A stretch of DNA of 64,000 nucleotides, from assembly GCA_027605045.1 (NCBI GenBank), contig JAQFWX010000087.1, positions 1-64,000 of the forward strand. Reading direction: 5' to 3'. This document shows positions 19,696-30,020 of this stretch, in pieces; within the stretch, counting starts at the first letter, position 1, and each line of letters begins with the position of its first letter. This DNA comes from Phallus indusiatus (lineage: Eukaryota > Basidiomycota > Agaricomycetes > Phallales > Phallaceae). The translations under genes and the position numbers were made by a program. The notes beneath the pieces were generated by a model, which did not search any database, had not been told where the DNA came from, and was given only the letters and a program-made list of their open reading frames with translations.

Positions 19696-22600
19696 CTAAT
19701 TACCGTTCCGCCCGTATGCATTTAGCAATGCGCTACGACGCGTCGGTATCCACAGCAATACAAAAAAGTAGTTTCTAATACGTCCCAACTCTGTGCTAGG
19801 CTCAAAGCACCACTTGAAATATTTCAACCACTCTCCCTCCTCCTTGATCCGCTTCCCTTCTTCGTCCCGAGGATAAAAGAATTTAACTAACGCTTCTCTG
19901 ATATCCTTGATATGCCAACTCGCCCACATCACCGCTCGAAAAACATGAGCAAGCTCGCATCCGTCATTACCTTGATTGTCCGAATGCTTGAAACGTACGA
20001 ATTCCGGATTCTTCGACGGTATGTAGCATTTATAACATAGCCACTCCCGTGTCCGATCCTTGGCCTTTGGTACTAACACACCTTTGAAAGCCCGTAACAT
20101 ACGATGACGTTCCTCCCTTTGACACCCGATCGTCGTATGCCCGAATTCCAGTGAGTTATCCGTCAACCAACAAACGATACAAACATTTTTTAACTTATCC
20201 AAAACAAATGTCACCGCTTGTTCGTTTATTCTAACTTTCTCCTCAACATCCTTCGTTTGCTGAGTTTGCATTGCGGTGGCTACGCTTGCTGATGGAAAGC
20301 TAAATGGCAGCGCGCTCGCACGAATGAATGAAGATGTATACATCCCGCTAGAGCTGGCTACACTCTGTTGAGAAGGTGCGGGTGAATGTTGGCGAGAAGG
20401 TACTGCTGAACATTGTTGAGACGCTGCAGCAGAATGTTGTTGAGATGCTGCAGCGGAATGGGAATGTCCTGTTGAACGAATGACAGACGACGCTGCTGAA
20501 CTTGCAGTCTTCACCGAAGAAGATTTTCCTGATGGGACGTATGTCGACGGTAATGATGTTTGAGAAGGCTGATACTCGGATGTTTCTTTGATAGACGAAA
20601 AAGAAAAGTCGGAAGAAAAAAGGGAGTGCAAGGATAACGTCCCCGGCATACTGTTACGAGGTGGTGTATCCGGTGCGAGCACTTTTGGAGAGCTCGATCG
20701 CGCATGAATTGACGGTTCTGTCCTAGCACGTACAGACCGTCCCGAAGGTACCGGCTCTCCCAACATGTCCTCCAGACTTCGTTTATTCCTGTTAATATAT
20801 TAGTATCTGAAATATGCTCCATAAAGCTTTATTTGACATACCTTACAACCGCTTGTTCATTCTCTATTACAGCGGGTTCCACATCTATATACCCAAAGTC
20901 ACATTCCTCCTCTTCCATTCTTACAGCCTCCGCATTATCCTGAGCCTCCGTAGAAACTCTGTAAAACCATCTCAGAAATATCCTGAAAATGAGAGCGAAA
21001 CAAACTTACTCGTCACTCAGATCTCGAGGTCCTTCATACCGACATCCTTCTCTTTCCAACCCCTCCTGACAGACATCGCAAAGGATATGTCCCGATAGAC
21101 ACGAAGTGATCGTCCCCTCCATGAATGCTGTCAAAGAAAGTTTTCGGCACACCGTCTTATCGAAAATCATCGAGTTCAGGGCTTTGACACCCAGCAGGTC
21201 TTCTCCAACCGGAGTGCGTTGTTGTCCGACATCGACAATCATGTGGCAGAATGCCATTGCCACATCCTTGCTTCGTCCCATTCGACCCAGAGCTTGAACC
21301 AGAGCCGTCATGTCGAACATCGGTCCTACAAATAATATTCCGACTATATTCGGAAAGTCAACTCCAACGGTGAGAGCTGTTGTCGCGACCAAAAGATGGT
21401 TGTTGCCTTGTCGAAGCTGGTGAAAACGTTTGACCTTGGTCTCCACATCCAAAGAACCATGGTAGGGATCCACATCCACCGCTGCGGCAATTTCTTCACA
21501 CTCTGCCGTAGTCCGACAAATGACCATGGCCGACTGCTTTCGCTGGCGAAGAATGGGCAACCATTCTCGTGCCTTCTTAATTGCTGCCTCCATACGTTCT
21601 TCGCAATTCTTCTTTACGTCCACCGAAATCCGAAGCTTGGAATACTTGTTAATGCGACGTGTGACTTGTATATGCGAGACGTTGAGAGCTTTCTTGAATT
21701 CAGGAACCAGATGTGGAGGTAGTGTTGCCGTCGTGCATAATATAGGTTGTCCGAGTCCGTACAGGTCCCTGAGAAAAGGTAGACCTGTCCTATAATGTCC
21801 CGCAGCTAGCACCAGATGGCACTCGTCCAATACGATGGTTGCCAACAAATCCTGAGCGATGAGACTCCGTGCGTATCCATGAAAGTCGTCCGTAATCGCA
21901 TGTTCCACAGAGACAAACACCACTCCGTGATCCTTACAGCATTCGCCCTTTGAAGGTGGCCAACGGCTGCAAGAGATACCCATGGACCGACACCGCTCTT
22001 CCAAGTCTACCTTCAATGCGACAAAAGGAGTGACGACGATAACGACCTTGTCAAGCCAGCACGTCTGAGCCGGAAGCATCCAGAGCAGGCTCTTACCTTC
22101 CCCGGTAGGAAGAATCACCAGCTGATGCTCCTTATGTTCCATCACCCGTGCTAGAGCCAAAGCTTGCTCGTCAGATCGGAATTGCGTGTGTGTGGGTTGC
22201 CATTTACGTAGGCTGGCAAGGAGGCTTGCTGACGGAAAATGCTCGTAGGAGGGGATCGAGGCCGTGTCGTCCTTTATAGCTTTGACGATAGCGTTTGCAG
22301 CCGTGGCAATCGTGTCTTGTAATGCGCATGCTAGCCACTTCTTCATGTCCGCCAATGACATCTTGAAACCGTCCTTGACATCGTTGAACTCGTGCTGGAG
22401 AGCTACCAGCAATGCCCTGTGATCGATGTTCGTTTCAGCATTTGATGTTGAAGCAGCCTCTGTATCAGATCGAGGTCGTCCGACCTTCCAAAACTCGTGT
22501 ACGCCCCGACTATACTGTAATAACACAATTAGAATAAACCCGCATATATGTACAATCCACTTACCATACGTATCGCCCGTACTTTGTCAGTCGGAATACA

Positions 22601-25357
22601 TCCCATTTCACTCTTCTGAATTCCATAATGCGCTCGTCGTGTTTGCGAGCTGTGATTCGCCTGCCTGTCTCCGATTTCCTCAGCAAATGCCTCCATCACC
22701 GTCTTGCTCTCCGACTCCGAGTATAAAGAGTTGCAGTGCCGGTAGTACAGCGCGATGAGGATCTGACGCATGTCCGCCAGACCGAAACCTGAATCGATGC
22801 CTAGAAAGTCCTGCGTTGTCTTGTAAAGTAATGAGCTAAGATCCTTCGACTCCCATGGTCCACCAAGACCTGTATACAGATAGTACTCGTAGTTTCGTGT
22901 GATGTGCGGAAACAGTGCCCTCGTGATAGCAATCTCAACCGGCCGAACAAGTAGAAGGTACACAAACAGCTGACGTGAATTTTGTGGACAGAACCAATGC
23001 GGAGAGAGCTTTCGTTGTTGTGTCATACTCTCCGGCTTACTTGGTGTGAGTGCGTTGACCGCCTCGTTCATCACAATCATGATAGAACGAGGATAGTCCC
23101 GCATATTGGCGATTGTTGTCGACATGAGCTCCGTACCTCGTGTCGGTTGTCCATGCGTCATATGCGATGCGACGAGCAGGTGCCGAAGAAACCGTTGACA
23201 GTCCTCCAACCACTTGATGCAATTAACCTTGTTCCAAACCCACCCGCCCGCTGTGTGTAGTCCGAAGAACTTGTGCAGATCCCGGTCTTCAGCCTGGAAC
23301 ATAGCCTCCATAACGCACTGGAACCCGTTCGGATATCCGTTCCTCTTGTCCGTAAGAAAAGAGTAGTCGACATCTGTGTTTGCCGTATCATCGTAGATGT
23401 GATCCCCGAGCTTGGACAGTATGGGAATGTCCAGACCGAAAAGAATGTCTTGAAACAGGATCCGCTCTCCTCGGTTGATGTGGTGGTGGATCATCTTGCA
23501 CAACTGTTCCACCGTGCCCGGAGATCCCTTGTATGTGAAAGATAGATCGTCCGCTGATGTATACATAAAGCTCGCGAACCCGATCTCCTGCATCGCCGCC
23601 CTGAGCAAAATAATCCAGTAGCTGTAGATATTGCCCAAAGGTGTCCGAGAGCCTTGAAGCATGAGTGGGTGTAGCTTTCCTATCTCCCTAAAACTGTTTT
23701 AGTAAGAGTAAAAGAAGAAAAGTCCATAGAGAACTTACTCGTAGATATTTGACTCTCCATCCGAGAATATAGCTTGCGTTTGCGCATGTATCATAGCAGA
23801 ACATCTCGCAACAAATTGAACTGCTGCGAATGTTTGCGTGATATCCCCAGGCTGCTTAAAAGACCCGTCTTTCCTCCTGTTATACCATACCAGTGCCATA
23901 AGCACTGGATCGCCCGTAGCTTGGATTTGCGGGCCTTCGAATTCGTGTAATAGCATGCTCATCACCACGTTGTGAATCACATCGTATGGAACCGACACCT
24001 CGGGATTATCTTGCATCAAAAACTCGTACAGTTCTTGTATAGCCTTGGTTTGCTTTGGATTGAGTAACCGGGGAAGAGGCGGATCGTTGTCGACTTGTAA
24101 AAGAAGGTGCGATGTAATGATGAATGCCATCAAAGTGGCATACCGTTTGAGTGTTTCTTCGGAATCCGGAGCACTAAACATCAGCGATGTGATGTCCCTA
24201 GTAAAGAATAAGACATGTATATGCAAGACGGAAAACAAACTTACTTGGTAACAGACTTGAGTATCTGTCTAATCTGAATCTGCACATCGTCGAGAAGTAT
24301 CATACCCTTCTTTAAATAGTCTGTCAAGATGTCCGAGATCCGTTTGAAGAAAGGATTCTTCTTGACAGATTCCACAAATCCGTCCACAACGGCCGCATCA
24401 TAGTTTTGAATCCACCTAGCCCATCCAAGTTTTCTAAGCCATGGTGGAGGCTCTCTAGTATTCGTCTCCACAGGCTTGTCATCCTTCGGTAAAGCAAAGT
24501 AGGCATCTAGGCATGCCTGTAATGCATCGTCCATTGTCAGCGAGGTTAGACGGACCCGAACCGGAAGCCACCGACGGAAATGAGGGTCCAAATTCATCTG
24601 CTGTCCCAGTTCTGCCGTAGGTTGCTGGAATGGTAAACCGGCGTGATCTCCTCTCCAATGTGATTCTGCTGATTTGAGTGTGCCCCGAACCTCAGCGCAT
24701 TCCCGGTGCTTGCAGCGATACACCGTCTCCGACTTGACACCCTCAAAAGCAGGGTGCAAACACAACGGTTTCTTGAAGAACTCGGCCTCGAACGCGACTG
24801 CATCCTCAAAAAGATTGTACTTGAGGATATAGGGCTTGAGAACCTCTTTGTCGAACCTAGGCATCTCGTGTTTATCATGAGAATGTCCAGACGCGAAGCA
24901 AGGAAGCACGGGCTTTTCGCATTTGATGCATACAAGGAAACGGCCCCGAGTGTTGATGACGTAGCCCAGAGATTGCAACTTCTTCTCAGAGACCAGTTCG
25001 CTCGTCGTATGCACCTCTGCATTGGAAGAGTCCCCGCTGTTTGACGTAGGTAAGGGTTGCGGGACATCCCGATTGTCTAAGGCTAATACAATGTAAATAC
25101 ATGAGAATATATAAGCATTTCCAACTACTTACCTGTCTCAGGCATCTCATGTATCTTTACGTGACGTTTGAGCCCCGAGGGTGTCTTGAGACCGCTCTTG
25201 TTGCACACTGGACAAGTGTAAGAGCCGTCAGCAGCAGCATAGACCGTAACCGTCTCCGAAGAATTCTTGAAAGAGACTTGCGTTGATTTAGGTTGTCTGA
25301 AATGAACAATGAGTAAACGACAAGCATTCCGAGTGAAAAGACTTACGTAGATGACAT
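19696..25357 (-). CDS. TLH: telomere-linked RecQ-type helicase with C2H2 and OrsD-like N-terminus
   Basis: Eight exons on the minus strand: 25,357-25,347; 25,296-25,133; 25,076-24,245; 24,197-23,739; 23,687-22,565; 22,514-21,010; 20,958-20,842; 20,788-19,696. They join in frame to 1,767 aa without stops. Residues ~32-53 form a C2H2 finger (CPVC...HVKIH). Residues ~86-200 resemble the OrsD/DUF3505 region (LGYVINTRGRFLVCIKC). The RecQ-like core has motif I LPTGEGKS (~1,000), DECH (~1,093), TTATLP and motif VI QALGRMGR (~1,270). A Ser/Gln-rich linker and a Cys-rich C-terminal domain (CIVC...CYKC) follow. Such helicases are known near telomeres in several fungi and are thought to spread with subtelomeres. 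It is transcribed toward the telomere and appears intact. The 11-nt first coding exon is supported by phase only. Confidence 0.93.
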
Positions 25358-25850
25358 TGAGATGTTTTGTACGTTGTCTGAAGGTGGTTGCCAAAGAGTA
25401 GCCTGAAAAGCGATAGGAGAGCTGGCTAAAAAGAGTGAGCTTAAATATGCACAACACATTGAAAAAAAAAGTCTTACGAGTCTCTAGCAAATCTTGAAAG
25501 ATCTTGACGCGCTACGCTGAAAAACGGAGTAGTCAATGGCAACCATAGAGCCCGATGTTTGAGATTGAGTGACTGAGAACACATAAAAAAAACACGTAAA
25601 AACGCGTAGAGTATCTGACATAAATTAGCCCAGATCTAAGCTTACGCGTCACTCAAGATCCAGCTGAAACAGTTGTCCGACGCGATCATGAGCGGAGCAA
25701 GAAAAAAGTAAAGCACCGGTTAATAAACTCAAGAAAAAAACCAAAAGTTTATTACGTTAATTATAAATACATGCGGTAACTTCTGTATACTGAAAGCTAG
25801 AATAAAAGTCAGTAATAGAAAGACAATACTTTGAAATATAATTCATACCA
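25358..25850. promoter_or_regulatory. 5' flank of the helicase gene
   Basis: Probable 5' leader and promoter. An untranslated first exon may be spliced upstream of the ATG, because CTTTTCAG occurs just before the coding exon at about 25,404. No clear TATA element is seen. Confidence 0.4.
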
Positions 25851-25969
25851 TCATGCAATTGTAATCTGACCGCATAAGAGCATATAATAAGTACGGTACA
25901 CCTGGCGCCGATAGTGTAGCAGCATGATGAATACCAGCAGCATAATGTCCTACTGACATATAACAATAT

Positions 25970-26455
25970 ACTGACAGCATAACAATATACCGACAGTGTA
26001 ACAATACACTGACAGCGTAAAAATACACTGGCAGCGTAACATTATACCGACAGTGTACGATACACTGACAGCGTAAAGATACACTGGCAGCGTAACACTA
26101 TACCGCCAGCGCAATGATACACTGACAGCATAACACTATACCGCCAGTGTAATGATATACCACCAGCGTAATGATACACTGACAGCATAACAATACACTG
26201 ACAGCGTAATGATACACAGGCAGCGTAATGATACACTAACAGCATAATGATACGCTGACAGCGTAACGATACGCTGGCAGCTTAACACTATACCGCCAGC
26301 GTAATGATATACCGCCAGCGTAATGATACACCGACAGCATAACAATACACTGACAGCGTAATGATACACTGGCAGCGTAATGCTATACTGACAGCGTAAC
26401 AGTACGCTGACAGCATGACGGTATACTGACAGTATAACAGTATACTGACAGTAAC
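25970..26455. repeat. 19-bp minisatellite, copy 3 (reverse orientation)
   Basis: Units such as ACACTGACAGCGTAATGAT are the reverse complement of the TTACGCTGTCAGTGT-type units at 5.4 and 8.7 kb. About 24 units of 19-20 bp. Diverged units extend left to about 25,900. Long minus-strand frames in it are compositional. Confidence 0.88.
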
Positions 26456-26799
26456 CGTCCCCCACTAGCTCTACAGTCAACTGTCGTTAGACTTGGAGCT
26501 CTTGCGAGTCCAAGAATCGACTGGGCACGAGAGTGGGGCGAAATACTTGATCTGACTCCAGCAAGTCCCCAGTGGGACTCAAACCGGAGGAGGTTAGCGC
26601 AAAGACAGGATTACCGGATATAACCGTAGATGCCACAGAATCGAAAGAAAAAAAAAGGGCCTAGTCAGACGATCGCCAGCGAAACCGCATACTCGAGATC
26701 TTCAGCCCGGTTGCCTGCTGCTATTGCAGCAGGTCATCCTACTGATGATGAAGAGCGCTAGTGCGCTGCTAATCGATAGGACTGGCATCTAAAAAGATA
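26456..26799. other. unassigned spacer with hairpins
   Basis: It contains CTTGGA...TCCAAG with an inner CTC/GAG stem (26,492-26,514), reminiscent of the composite element's terminal hairpin, and a perfect hairpin CCTGCTGC-TATT-GCAGCAGG (26,714-26,733). I recognise no tRNA or rRNA and no coding frame. Confidence 0.5.
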
Positions 26800-27076
26800 G
26801 TTAGTGAGAAAAAAGGTGAAAGGTCCGTTGCACATACCGGGTGACACCCTTCCTTGACCATACCTCCATCTGACCCATCCGGCACAGAAAACCCTCCAAA
26901 AACCTGTAGAAATAGTAAATAGAATAGAAGAGAGATGGAATAAATGAAAAAAAGCGAAATCATAAGAGAGATTTGGGTGGATGGGGAAGGGGGAGGATGG
27001 TGGGGGAAGGAAGAGTGGGGAGTGTGTCCAATTCGAACTCAGCCAGCTGTACAACACACGAAATGTTGCGCGCGCA

Positions 27077-27101
27077 CGGGCGCTTATCAGATAAGCGCCC
27101 G
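27077..27101. other. perfect 12-bp-arm palindrome (copy 3)
   Basis: Arms CGGGCGCTTATC and GATAAGCGCCCG around a single A, with the CGCGCGCAC flank now on the left because the module is inverted. Confidence 0.95.
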
Positions 27102-27694
27102 ACGTATAACGCCGTTGATAGAGAAAAAAAAAATATTTACTACGTTTTTTTTATTTTTCAATTTGGTGAAGAATTCAGCTCTCTAGAGCCAAAACTACCC
27201 TCAAATTTCGAGGCATTTGTGCAAATTTTTTGTTTTGCCTCTAGAGACCCGAAAACTTGGCCAAATCAAAAACCGAAAAATATGCGTTCGATATTTTTAG
27301 AATCTCTACAAATAACCTTATGGGTGCTTGTTGCCTCGGCCAACTCGGCCATCTCCCGGTGGGTCACTCTCAGTATAGTCAGTTTGTGCAATATTGTTTT
27401 TGCTCTAGAACACTCAATTCTCCACGGAATTACACGAAAAAAAAGATGGGTAGAATGGTTTTTTTTTCTCTATTTTTTGACCCAGCATATACTTACGTCA
27501 GCAAAGTTTTCGAAAACATTTTAAGCGAATGTCATCCAAAGTGCGCTGTCCGCATCCATCAAAAGGAGCATGATATCAGGGAGGATAAATTACCAAAAAT
27601 AGCTCTTATATACCTACATTTGGAATACATTTCTAGTTACCATATTTATTTACAGGAATTCACCGAAATAAACAAAAACACCCCAGAGGAGGGA

Positions 27695-28200
27695 CAGTGA
27701 CACTAAGCGGAGAGTACTGCTAAGCGGAGAGCACTGCTAAGCGGAGAGCACTCTAAGCGGAGAGGTCCACTAACCGGAGAGCACTCCAGCTTGCCGGAGA
27801 GCCACTCACTAAGCGGAGAGGCCAGCCAAGTGGAGAGACTGCCAAAAATAGCAGGAACTCACCACCGGTTAAGCGAGTGTCATCCAAACTGCGCTGAACG
27901 CATCCATCGAAAGCACTGCGATTTCAGTGGGGGTTTAATTACTAAAAATAGCTACTATATTCCTAGATTTAGGATACACTTTTAGTTACCAAATTTATCT
28001 ACAGAAATACAGCGGAAAGGGCATATATGCACCGGGGGAGGGAGAGATACACTAAGCGGAGAGGTGCGCTAAGCGGAGAGTGCATCAAATGGGAGTGCTA
28101 CTTACCGGAGAGACTCTCCTTGATGGAACGCTAAGCGGAGAGGCCAGTAAGCGAAGGGAACACTAAAAATAGAGTGAATACACTAACCGGAGAGATGTTG
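27695..28200 (+). repeat. array of CTAAGCGGAGAG units, copy 3
   Basis: About fourteen units, in two groups separated by a related non-repetitive segment (27,840-28,050) that itself contains an internal tandem similarity to 27,520-27,680 (GCGAATGTCATCCAAA... and ...AAATAGCTATATTCCTA). Confidence 0.85.
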
Positions 28201-28276
28201 AATCACCGGAGCGATCAAATTGATGAGCGCTGGTACTGAATGAGCCAGGGGCGGAACTGAATTGATCAGTCCACTT

Positions 28277-28334
28277 AAGCGGAGACTCTCCGCTTGCAAT
28301 CTTGGAGGGTCCAAGATTCGATTCATTAGAGTAG
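28277..28334 (+). other. terminal double hairpin of composite element, copy 3
   Basis: AAGCGGAGA-C-TCTCCGCTT (28,277-28,295) and CTTGGA-GGG-TCCAAG (28,301-28,315), then the shared end TTAGAGTAG. Confidence 0.87.
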
Positions 28335-28849
28335 CTTCCAACTGCCCGGCGTGGCGGGGCGCCTCCCTCTGGGTCGTCAACCAGAGGGCAGTAACGCAGC
28401 CAAGCGTTGCTGGACCCAGTCATCGAGGACGATGACCTCTAGAGGAGGGGATAGTGTCAGGGTACGTCCCAGGTTTACGGTCATTCTAGTATATTAGCGT
28501 AGTATAGTATAACCTACTTAGATGCCTACGCGCTCTATGTCGGTCATACGGTACCCGGTATACCGGTCCGTATTTATCCCTTACGTATTCTTCCGAACTC
28601 TCCCCGTTTCTCCGTTCGCTCATTCTGCCATATCTCCCTCTTTCTCTATGTCTTCCGTATGTCCTCGACTGCCGACTCTTCCTATTGGCAGATAATGCAC
28701 CTGATAGCTATTGGTTAGAGATAGCGTACTCATGTATATATACTTCCGTGCGCGCAAGAGTAGTTCCTTGCGCTATTATAGACTGGGTTACTGGGTTATA
28801 GTAGCAGTCCGATCCTTAAGTCTCGTTGCTGAACGATCGTGCCCTAACA
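28335..28849 (+). mobile_element. 3' end of an LTR retrotransposon: internal remnant, purine tract and LTR
   Basis: 28,335-28,454 is a leftover of the internal region. It holds a frame reading ...SSRTMTSRGGDSVRVR... into the LTR, a hairpin CCCTCTGG/CCAGAGGG, and a purine-rich tract AGAGGAGGGGATAG immediately before the LTR, as expected for the plus-strand primer of reverse transcription. The LTR itself (28,455-28,849, 395 bp, TGTCAGGG...CCCTAACA) matches the solo LTR at 1,829-2,223. No gag, pol or 5' LTR is present, so it is inactive. Superfamily (Ty3-like or Ty1-like) cannot be decided. Confidence 0.85.
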
Positions 28850-28850
28850 C

Positions 28851-29058
28851 AATGCTTATCTAATGGCGCGATAAAGATTCCTCATATGGGAACTTACTGC
28901 GGTAAAGCTTCCTGACTTAGCAATTTGCGCGCTAAAGGCGCGCCAAAGATTCCTTAAACAATCTTTGGCGCGCCTTTACCGCGCAAATTGCTAAGTCAAG
29001 AAACTTTACCGTGCCGAGTTGCCATACGAGGTATCCTTACCGCGCCTGCTTAAACATG
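28851..29058. mobile_element. foldback (MITE-like) element
   Basis: Arms 28,901-28,951 and 28,960-29,010 are complementary over 51 bp with three mismatches, around an 8-base loop. Pairing continues outward with more mismatches to about 28,855 and 29,055 (GGCGCG...TAAGGAT...CCTCGTATGG types). Each arm contains GGCGCGCC. It starts next to the LTR end. No coding capacity, so if mobile it would be non-autonomous. Confidence 0.8.
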
Positions 29059-29205
29059 GTATTTTTTGCTTAAAATGCTGCTTTCACCCTTAGAAATAAG
29101 CTCTACAATCATTGTGAATCTATTGTCTACTTATATTCAATATTCTCTTAAACTCTGTAGTGCAAGTTCGTATCATACAGTAAGTTTTTTTCACTCCGCG
29201 CCAAT

Positions 29206-29374
29206 GTCGCGGCTGCGCGGTGAACTCGCGCGTCAAATTCTCATGGCCCGTGTGAGGCAACGTCCAAGCGCTTGTGGAATGATTAGGATGAAGTTGCCGT
29301 GCCGGCAACCTTCTTCCTCCAGGCCTAACAAAAAGGCAGGCTTAGATGGTAATCAGAATGAACTGGGTAAGTAG
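29206..29374 (+). CDS. doubtful short ORF
   Basis: A GC-richer frame (MSRLRGELARQILMARV..., 55 codons from ATG 29,206) ends at a GGTAAGTAG sequence that could be a splice donor. It may be the first exon of a small gene or a chance frame. No domain is recognised and no downstream exon could be joined. Confidence 0.2.
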
Positions 29375-30020
29375 AGCCAGGTAGCAGTGTTTTGTTCGTC
29401 GTGTCCCGTATGGCGAGAGAATTCTTACAGAAGCGGTGGGGAGAATGGAAATATTTGTTTTCACGATCATCTATTTTGGAACTTTGAACAATTAGGAACG
29501 AACAATAAAAAGGGTGGGAAAGGACTACGAGTAGTAATGTCGATAGGAAATGAAAGAGGAGAATAGAATACCATCACTAATGAGATAGAGGACTAGCAGT
29601 AGATTGTGTCGCTGATTAGAGATGGCCCACGATTTCATACAATTTACATCAGACGTGTCGTTTTACTAACCAAAGTATCATTTTAAAAGACTCCCGAGTC
29701 TCGCAGCAGAAATGTCGATAGCGCGGGGGTACACAAGCTCCTGAATTCGTTAATGTAGACAATAAAATGTATAACGCTTGTCCATGTTTCGAGATAATCA
29801 AAAAGTCCATGTGCCATTACAAATGACTAACGATGTAACATCTATTTGGTAATCATAACATAGCAAAGCAGGTTTGTACAGCCAGCATACATATCATCCG
29901 AATCTTCTCGAGAAGAGAAAAGGCAGTCGGCCATTAATCAGTGCGATGGATTCACCGGTCTATTACCAAAAGGTTCAGTAAATAGAGAACGGCGTAGAAA
30001 AAGAGTAGAAGAGGTATAGC
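29375..30020. other. intergenic, no gene seen
   Basis: Transition from repeats to unique sequence. I see no splice-consistent frame or repeat. Confidence 0.5.

Larger units (their letters stand above)
26800..28334. repeat. composite subtelomeric element, copy 3 (rearranged)
   Basis: Part one (about 26,800-27,560) is the reverse complement of 4,270-4,940: the leader TGTGCCGGATGGGTCAGATG, then the C/T-rich stretch, palindrome and AT-rich part. Part two (27,695-28,334) has the AAGCGGAGAG array and the terminal hairpins in the same orientation as copies 1 and 2. With the reversed minisatellite at 25,970-26,455, the whole first half of the element is inverted relative to its tail. On the minus strand the leader is followed by a different intron-like segment (GTATGT...CTAAC...TTTTTAG). 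Confidence 0.85.
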
